Origin: Parasitella parasitica
Taxonomy: Eukaryota; Mucoromycota; Mucoromycetes; Mucorales; Mucoraceae
Direction of reading: 5' to 3'
DNA: 64,000 bases
NCBI GenBank assembly: GCA_025201805.1
Contig: MU619257.1
Span: 12,615-76,614 of the forward strand
Under the pieces are notes generated by a model. It saw only the letters and a list, made by a program, of their open reading frames with translations. It made no database searches and was not told the origin of the DNA. Shown here piece by piece: positions 57,872 through 64,000 of this stretch. A program made the position numbers and the translations under genes. Each line of letters opens with the position of its first letter. Position 1 is the stretch's first letter.

Positions 57872-59270
57872 ATGCCAATGGTTAACATTCTTGCTCTAGA
57901 AGACGACCTGGAAGCCATCATAGAGGCCCAAGAGGAGCGTATAGAAATTCTTCTCAAGAATTAAGAGACTTGGCTATCAAATGTTATGAGAGGATGGACG
58001 ATAAGTCGATTCCCCAAGCAGCAAGAGAAATGGGTGCTAAACGCAATACTCTTAGTACTCATGTAAATCTTTACAGCCAGGAAGGCAGTACTGTAGTGAG
58101 TCCTTCAAAAGACGAAGAAGAAAAGGAGAAACAATCAAATTTAATGACACTCATCTGCAGTTTTCACAAGAAACTCTTGACGAGGATTGCACTCAAACGC
58201 TTGGAATGTTAAGAGAAAAGATATTGAGCAGCTTTTCTGATCTGGCAGAGAAGAAAATCTCGGACAGTGGCCTTTGGAGATTCCTTGTAGAGCACACCGG
58301 CTATATTTTAACTCGTGTCAAACCTGTTGAAGAACAAATAAATGCAACCGCCACAATTGAACCAGGATATGAGTATGTAAGCAAGTTGCTGACAAAAGGC
58401 ATTGCATATAAGAACAATTGCAATTTTGTCGATGAAGCTGTGTTTAATGCCAACTTGGTCCTTGAGGTTGGGTACTCAAAGAACAGACTACTATTTACGC
58501 AATCCAAAAGAGCTGTCAATATTTATATTCTTGCGGCTATCTCCTACCATGGCGTTGAAGATGTTTCTGTCAAGAAAATTCAAGGAGGCACTACTGGAGC
58601 CATCTTCAAAGAATTCATCCAAGGCATCATAAAGAAATTGGGTGATACTGGTGCTGGTAATTACTGTTTTGTGATGAATGATGTTTCCATACACAAAAAT
58701 CCTCTGTTAAAAGAGTTATTTAAAAACTCTTGGCATCTAATGTGTCTTTTGGTGTCCTTTATGCACCATCAATAGTATCTGCTAGCTTCCCACCTGTGCT
58801 CGTAGAAAATTCAACATACTGTTGACCAAACTTTCGTTGACCGCCTGCTCATTTATTTCATTGAATGTAAAAGCCAAGCCAAGGATATTCGTATTTTGAT
58901 ATTGAAATAACATGCAACTATAATTAGACAGAATTGGAAACAACATAGCATTCATTTGCCAANNNNNNNNNNNNNNNNNNNNNNNNNNNNNNNNNNNNNN
59001 NNNNNNNNNNNNNNNNNNNNNNNNNNNNNNNNNNNNNNNNNNNNNNNNNNNNNNNNNNNNNNNNNNNNNNNNNNNNNNNNNNNNNNNNNNNNNNNNNNNN
59101 NNNNNNNNNNNNNNNNNNNNNNNNNNNNNNNNCAACAATACAAAAATTATACAGAATTGCTAAAGAGCAAATAAAGAAAGAAAACGTAGAAAAATCCATC
59201 GCATCAGCTTTAGTTGACGTTTGCAATCGCACTAGCTTACATTTCAGTAAACGTGATAGGGGCTATGCCA
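57872..59270 (+). pseudogene. IS630/mariner-type transposase, frameshifted and interrupted by a gap
   Basis: Coding similarity starts in the frame NSSQELRDLAIKCYERMDDK (helix-turn-helix region), shifts near 58135 to FSQETLDEDCTQTLGMLREK and continues through ILTRVKPVEEQ, NNCNFVDEAVFNANLV and CFVMNDVSIHKNP. FVDEA and the later Asp are the first two residues of the DDE triad; the usual MDN is swapped to MND. The region that should carry the third residue is lost or lies in the gap, after a stop at 58773-58775. After the gap, a frame with ASALVDVCNRTSLHFSK may be the C terminus. At least two frameshifts make this inactive. Confidence 0.7.
58963..59132. other. Assembly gap (170 N)
   Basis: A run of 170 undetermined bases lies inside the transposase remnant, probably a scaffolding gap caused by repeats. 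Confidence 0.99.
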
Positions 59271-60037
59271 GATCGTCTTCTTAAAAAAAACGCGCACTAG
59301 CCTACCCAGACGATGGAATCTTGTATAAGAGTACTTGTAAAAGTAGAAAAAGACTCCCCACGTGCGCCACCGATGCCAGCACCTTTGGAATTACTTCAAG
59401 CAACGTTTCAAAATATCAATAATACTGAGATCAACCATAACAACACTGATGACATTTTAGCTGAAGCTAGTATTTCGAAAAGCGATATGATCATGCTCTT
59501 CAATTCAAACAGTCGGTAGAAGTAATGAATTGGAAAGAATGCTACAATTTTTACAAAAAAATGAAAAATAGACTTGATTACAATAAACAATTGACACGCT
59601 TATGAGCGATATGCATATTCAAAAGGGAAAAGAGAAATCAGCTAAAGAACTTTATGTTAGCTTACATCAAAAGCACAGTGAGCCTGCCGAAGAGACGTCA
59701 GTACGAAGAGCTAGCTGAGCAGCTAATTGTTTTTTTTCCGTCAGACAGGATTTTAGTCTTAATTAATACGCATACTAAAGCAGCTAGTACTCTACTTTCA
59801 CTTGGCAAAGTATGTATCTAAAAGTTATTTACAATAGCATTTATTTTCTGCAGAGATTAATCCACACTAATTATGTCCAGTATATCGAATTGTGCAAGAG
59901 TTTTATTATATATAATAATCAAAATATTTGTAATGTAGACAAAAAGTGAGGGAGAGTAGTAGCAATGAAGCACATTTATAAAAATAATTAGGAGATAGTA
60001 TGTACAAAAGAGAGTGTATTGCATATTTCAAAATATG
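59271..60037. other. Intergenic stretch with fragments
   Basis: A 68-aa frame at 59313-59519 (MESCIRVLVKVEKDSPRAPP) and a short coding-like piece near 59600-59717 (MSDMHIQKGKEKSAKELYVS) have no recognisable domain and may be element debris. Confidence 0.35.
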
Positions 60038-62575
60038 CTACATCATTGGATGTTCATCGATAAAGAGAAACTTGTTCATTTTTTGAGGATTGAAATAACG
60101 GAATCTTGCAGGAATCTTGCCATTTGCTTGTTGCTGCTGCTGATCAGGTGGAGCATATGCATTGAATTGTACAAAGGGAGGAGCTGTTGAGAAAGTAGCT
60201 TTTCGATTGCTAATTCCAGTGTTTTGCGGTAGTGGGATTTGCTGTTTGGTTGGTGTTGATGTTGGTCGCTGTAAGCTAAATTGATTTTGAAAAGAGATTG
60301 GTTTTCGTGATTGTTTAGAAATTTTTGCTGCTGTTTCTGTTGCTGTTGCTGTTGCTGTTGGTGAATTTGGCAATTTAATGAGTGATACTTCATGAGGATG
60401 AGGCTGATGGTCGTTGAAAATGGCATTTGGCTTGAGGTGAGCCAAGAAATAATCAGGCTTATTCTTCTTGTCGGCCTCATCTTGAGGGTGACGCTTGGCA
60501 GAATGATTAGTGCTGCCAACCAGTTGATGTCTACGGATTTCAACCTGAATCCAATCTGCTACTTGAAACCAATTCTTGCATGAAAAGCGGAATTCTCTTG
60601 TATTTTGTAAAACTTGGTACGATTTACTAAGCCCAACTACAAAGTCTTCCATCTTGACACCAGTCAATATCTTGGCTTGGTCTTCGACCGAGACACATGT
60701 GTCATAAATATCCATAGTAACAGAAATAACTTCAGCAGCACGCCATAGCTCATCACGATCAAAGGCACATCGTCCAACATCGGCCATATTGCAAGTTTTG
60801 ATGGCACTGAGCTGAGATAAAGCAGTAGACATACAGATATTGAGAGATTCCAAAGACGCTTGGCTAGGCCTTGGATCGTTCATTTCGGGTATAAACAACT
60901 TGTGCAAAATGATACGAGTAGCATTGTATTCTATGTTGACCCTCAGACAAGCCAAGAATAGATCTTCGCTTCCATATTCGAATCCACTGTCAAATACCAG
61001 ATATTGAGGCAGGGCACTATGGAAATCCAATAAGCGTCGATCATATTCAGCCAACTGTTCAACGGTCATTTCTGAATTCTGTTGGTCATACAAGGCGGCA
61101 ACAATGTCAGCCTGGATTTGCCACAGAGTAAGGCAATGAGCAAATGCAATGACACCAATTTCACCTTCGTCAATATCCTGTTCAAATACTTGAGGCAAGT
61201 CTACCTTGCCAGGAAACCTTGGCTGAGGCGTATTCTTTGGAGATCCAGCAGTATAAAGCGAGAAATCAGCTGCCCAGGCAAACCACCAAAGTCTAGTGTC
61301 CATTTCTTTGTCAAAAGAATCCATCTCTTCATTAGCCATACGTGGATAAATCTCCAATTCATGCAGTGCAGAACCAGCCAACCCAGCATAATGGTGTCTC
61401 TTGGAGGGTTCAGCACGCAGACTCATGAACAAAAGTGCAGCAATGGTGTAGCGGTCAGGCATGTCAAACGATTGAGATAGGCATTCTCTGGCCCGGCTAA
61501 AGAAAAACTCTTCTTGCTCTTGAAGCTTGTCTTGGTCTTTTAGAAAGTGGTTCAGTCCTCGCCGTGGGTGGTGTATTACCATATGACGGAATACATACGA
61601 GCAGATGGCGTTAACTATCAGAGTTTCTGTGGGGGCATCTTGTTGCTTATACCACACCATGAATTCATCTTTGCGCAGGATTGGTTTGAAGCGAACCCAG
61701 CAAGTGAAGTAGGTGTCGATGCAGGCATTGGCAATTTGTTCCAAGCTCGTCATTGAATCAAGGCTAGAGTGTGGATTTGAGATTTGACCAAGCCTGCATG
61801 TTGAAGCAAAGAAGTTTACTGGTTTGGTTTGGTTGCGCTTGTTTCGGTACAGCAACATTTTGTCTACGACCCGTGATTTCGATTCGGATTTATCATTGGA
61901 ATTGATATTAGAACAGCACATTTGACTGAAAGCATCAATGAGTGATCGTAAATCCGACGCATTAGAAATTTTTGCTTCCAAGTTGATCCCAACATCGCTG
62001 TAGGAAAATTTGATCTTGGACAATACATTTGTCAATTGAGTGGATGCGTCTAGGTTAACCGCACTGTGTTTGACAGGTGGTGAGTCGCTATTTTGAGTCG
62101 CGACATTAGACGGTCCATGTATAGGGCTTTGCATTGATTGAGCACTGTAGGTGTCGTCCTGCCAATAGTTGTTTGATGGAGGCGAGATGTGATCGTCCAG
62201 GCTTGATGGCTTGAGATAGTCGGCATTTATATTCGAGTAAGGAATGTCAATAGGTATTGCAGATGGGGTACCAGGAAACAGATAGTCCATGGATGTCGGT
62301 GACGATAGAATAGATGATTGGTATGGATAATACCGACTTGAGTCAAGTTGTGAACAAAAAGATTTTGGCCAATCTTGTTGCAGTTCCTGAGCCTGTTTTA
62401 GTTGTTGCTGCTGCTGCTGCTGCTGCTGCTGTTGTTGTTGTTGTTGCTCTTGTTGTTGCTCAATGCCATAGATTCCAATTGAAGATGTCTGCATGTACCA
62501 GTCAACCTGATCTTGCAGAGAAATCCCATTTGCTCTAATCCGCTTTGATGATCGTTCTACAGTATCAAAGGGCAT
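60038..62575 (-). CDS. Fungal-specific transcription-factor-domain protein lacking a zinc cluster
   Basis: Single exon, 845 aa from the ATG at 62575 (MPFDTVERSSKRIRANGISL). A long poly-Gln tract lies at about residues 37-58. The central region has the layout of the fungal-specific TF domain (middle homology region) of Zn2Cys6 regulators: LEQIANACIDTYFTCWVRFK, ... FFFSRARECLSQSFDMPDRY, LLFMSLRAEPSKRHHYAGLA, ALHELEIYPRMANEEMDSFD and LWWFAWAADFSLYTAGSPKN. No CxxCx6C cluster is present in the frame and I saw none in the 500 bp upstream. A Thr/Ala and Gln-rich C terminus follows. It may have lost its DNA-binding domain, or use another exon far upstream. Likely nuclear regulator; target unknown. 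Confidence 0.8.
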   Translation of the reverse strand: MPFDTVERSSKRIRANGISLQDQVDWYMQTSSIGIYGIEQQQEQQQQQQQQQQQQQQQLKQAQELQQDWPKSFCSQLDSSRYYPYQSSILSSPTSMDYLFPGTPSAIPIDIPYSNINADYLKPSSLDDHISPPSNNYWQDDTYSAQSMQSPIHGPSNVATQNSDSPPVKHSAVNLDASTQLTNVLSKIKFSYSDVGINLEAKISNASDLRSLIDAFSQMCCSNINSNDKSESKSRVVDKMLLYRNKRNQTKPVNFFASTCRLGQISNPHSSLDSMTSLEQIANACIDTYFTCWVRFKPILRKDEFMVWYKQQDAPTETLIVNAICSYVFRHMVIHHPRRGLNHFLKDQDKLQEQEEFFFSRARECLSQSFDMPDRYTIAALLFMSLRAEPSKRHHYAGLAGSALHELEIYPRMANEEMDSFDKEMDTRLWWFAWAADFSLYTAGSPKNTPQPRFPGKVDLPQVFEQDIDEGEIGVIAFAHCLTLWQIQADIVAALYDQQNSEMTVEQLAEYDRRLLDFHSALPQYLVFDSGFEYGSEDLFLACLRVNIEYNATRIILHKLFIPEMNDPRPSQASLESLNICMSTALSQLSAIKTCNMADVGRCAFDRDELWRAAEVISVTMDIYDTCVSVEDQAKILTGVKMEDFVVGLSKSYQVLQNTREFRFSCKNWFQVADWIQVEIRRHQLVGSTNHSAKRHPQDEADKKNKPDYFLAHLKPNAIFNDHQPHPHEVSLIKLPNSPTATATATETAAKISKQSRKPISFQNQFSLQRPTSTPTKQQIPLPQNTGISNRKATFSTAPPFVQFNAYAPPDQQQQQANGKIPARFRYFNPQKMNKFLFIDEHPMM
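62397..62465. repeat. CAG/CAA repeat encoding poly-Gln
   Basis: Mixed tgc/tgt (minus strand CAG/CAA) triplets of about 20 units within the transcription-factor-domain gene. A second shorter Gln-rich tract lies near 60125-60145. Confidence 0.85.
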
Positions 62576-64000
62576 TTTGCTCTGGTTTGTATAAAAAGTA
62601 GAAAACAAAGAGAAGAGAAGAACAGCGGTGGGAAAATACAAAGATATTGAAAACTTGTTACACGAGTAACCTCTTCTGACTCAAGTATCCGTGATTGGAC
62701 ACACAATTTATAAGGAAAAGTATTGCAAGCAAGCTATAATTGAGGTCTGTATGTATAAGACCATCTGGATTACGATTTCTCTCTCCTACTGTCTGTCTGC
62801 TTGAAAAACGGCCATAAACATAGTGTCGACATACTGGTTGCAAAAATATTGTCTGTTTTCCGACTTTTCCGAATGCCACTCTTATCAAATTACTCCTCCG
62901 CCTGATGATTAGCATTTGCTTTGTACAAGTAAAGAATACACCCTTATCTTTGTCTGTAAAGGGCCCTAAGCTTATCGAGAGCAAATGAGTAGTGTTCCGT
63001 GAACCAATATATTGCTTATTTATCAGTACAAATTTAAACCATATTTCGGTATTCGTTGCCAAGATTTCCTGCCTTTTGCATTTACCTCCAGAGAAAAGGC
63101 TGATGACATTCAGATGTACAATGTCACAATAATGCAAACCAAGTATTGGTGGTACATTTGATTCGTGCTCCAGTGCCCATATTGAGTCGTTTGAACAATT
63201 TTAAATTGGATCTAGGGTAATTTACACTCTGATCAGCCGAGATACTGACTCCATTCATCAATTATATCTCTATTTGTATTATGTATCTTTTTGCAGTAAG
63301 CTTACATAAAAAAAAATGTGAGCTCATGTGAGTGATTTGTTACTGTTGCACCAAGAAAATTATTTTGATGATAATATAAATTCGCCAATTACATCGAAAA
63401 GTGTAGGATCGCCGAGAAACTTGGCTCATATGTCCCACCACCACGCAAAGAACACTTGCAACGATTTGACAAAAAGCCATCCATATGCGTGTTAGATATC
63501 CTTTGATTAATTTCGATCATTGCCCATAAAAAGCAAGGTATGGCAACGAAATAAAAGCTACCATGATTAAGCATTTGAGCAAATGCTAAAAAAAAAAACG
63601 TATATTAAAAGCCTTTATAGATGCTGGAAGCCGCTTACCAAGTTCAGTTTGTTATAACTTGAAATTTTTAACCGGAACACGCCACAATCCTCCGTCAGAT
63701 TTTATCAGATAACATCTTTTTTTTTTAATTTTAATGAAATTATAGCTAGCTCAATTGGTAGTAAACCGTATTGATGTTTGCAATAAAATGTCAATGCAAG
63801 GTTTGTGAAACCTCAAATCTATACAATTCAACGTCAAGACCGTTGGGCTTGACGAATGTCTGAAGCGTTGTACACACAACTACAGCAATTGCAAATAAAG
63901 TACACATTTCATCATGTTTCGGTGGAAAACAGAGACTAATGCTTTACCGTATATATTGTGAAAGGGTTTTTGATAACTCCGAGACACACGCTATTATCGT
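62576..64000. other. Gene-free right end
   Basis: Promoter of the transcription-factor-domain gene and about 1.3 kb without a supported gene. Long minus-strand frames at 63137-62658 and 63574-63389 lack recognisable content; the first has no ATG near its start. A tRNA-like string near 63745 does not fold properly. Confidence 0.45.

Noticed and set aside
62658-63137. 159-codon open frame on the minus strand
   Set aside because: It begins with TTG, has no ATG for most of its length and no recognisable content; it sits in the promoter of the transcription-factor-domain gene.
63740-63825. tRNA-like string (gctcaattggtag with a 5-bp TATTG/CAATA stem)
   Set aside because: The D-arm does not close, the T-arm would have a 3-nt loop and the usual TTC is missing, so no proper cloverleaf forms.

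Overview
The window is nuclear DNA from a filamentous fungus, most likely an early-diverging Mucoromycota species (Mucorales-like). I base this on gene content and style, not on a search. The sequence is AT-rich, and genes are short and dense with many GT-AG introns of about 45-80 bp. An eL28 ribosomal protein gene is present (absent from baker's yeast). Intergenic DNA holds worn Tc1/IS630-type, LINE, LTR and Fanzor/TnpB-like remnants. A run of N (58963-59132) marks an assembly gap inside one mobile element. I rebuilt most genes exon by exon, checking splice signals and reading phase.

Layout. 1-2 kb: left-truncated Tc1-like transposase and old repeats. 2-8.3 kb: guanine deaminase (-), a secreted GPI-type cysteine-rich protein (+), a CaaX-box protein (-), mitochondrial phosphatidylserine decarboxylase (-) and an NDUFA4-like subunit (-). 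9.8-14.2 kb: ribosomal eL28 (+) and GPI inositol-deacylase BST1/PGAP1 (-). 14.2-18.4 kb: mostly gene-poor. 18.4-33.6 kb: a dense + strand block: a protein with a possible PP1-docking motif, an aldo-keto reductase, a MYST acetyltransferase, an NCLX-type Na/Ca exchanger, a BTB-BACK protein, a nucleotide pyrophosphatase/phosphodiesterase, a Fanzor-like relic (-) and DNA polymerase delta subunit 2. 33.6-41.9 kb: a repeat island built around a 680/677 bp inverted repeat with a 283 bp LTR at each outer end. 41.9-57.6 kb: ORC6, a multi-pass membrane protein, a GT8-GT64 fusion glycosyltransferase, a small gene with two frame breaks, TOM22 (-), MRE11, three small uncharacterised genes and MED17. 57.8-60 kb: broken IS630/mariner-type transposase with the gap. 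60-62.6 kb: fungal-specific transcription-factor-domain protein (-).

The genes do not form one pathway. Some share themes: GPI biology (BST1 and a GPI-type client-like protein), mitochondria (PSD1, NDUFA4-like, TOM22, NCLX type) and DNA replication/repair (POLD2, ORC6, MRE11). I did not find a convincing new multi-gene system. The items most worth a second look are an 8-nt microexon in the NDUFA4-like gene, a GC-AG intron in the phosphodiesterase gene, the inverted LTR structure, the Fanzor-like relic, the GT8-GT64 fusion, the dual-lipidation CaaX protein whose stop lies 9 bp from that of the GPI-type protein, and the gene with two compensating frameshifts.
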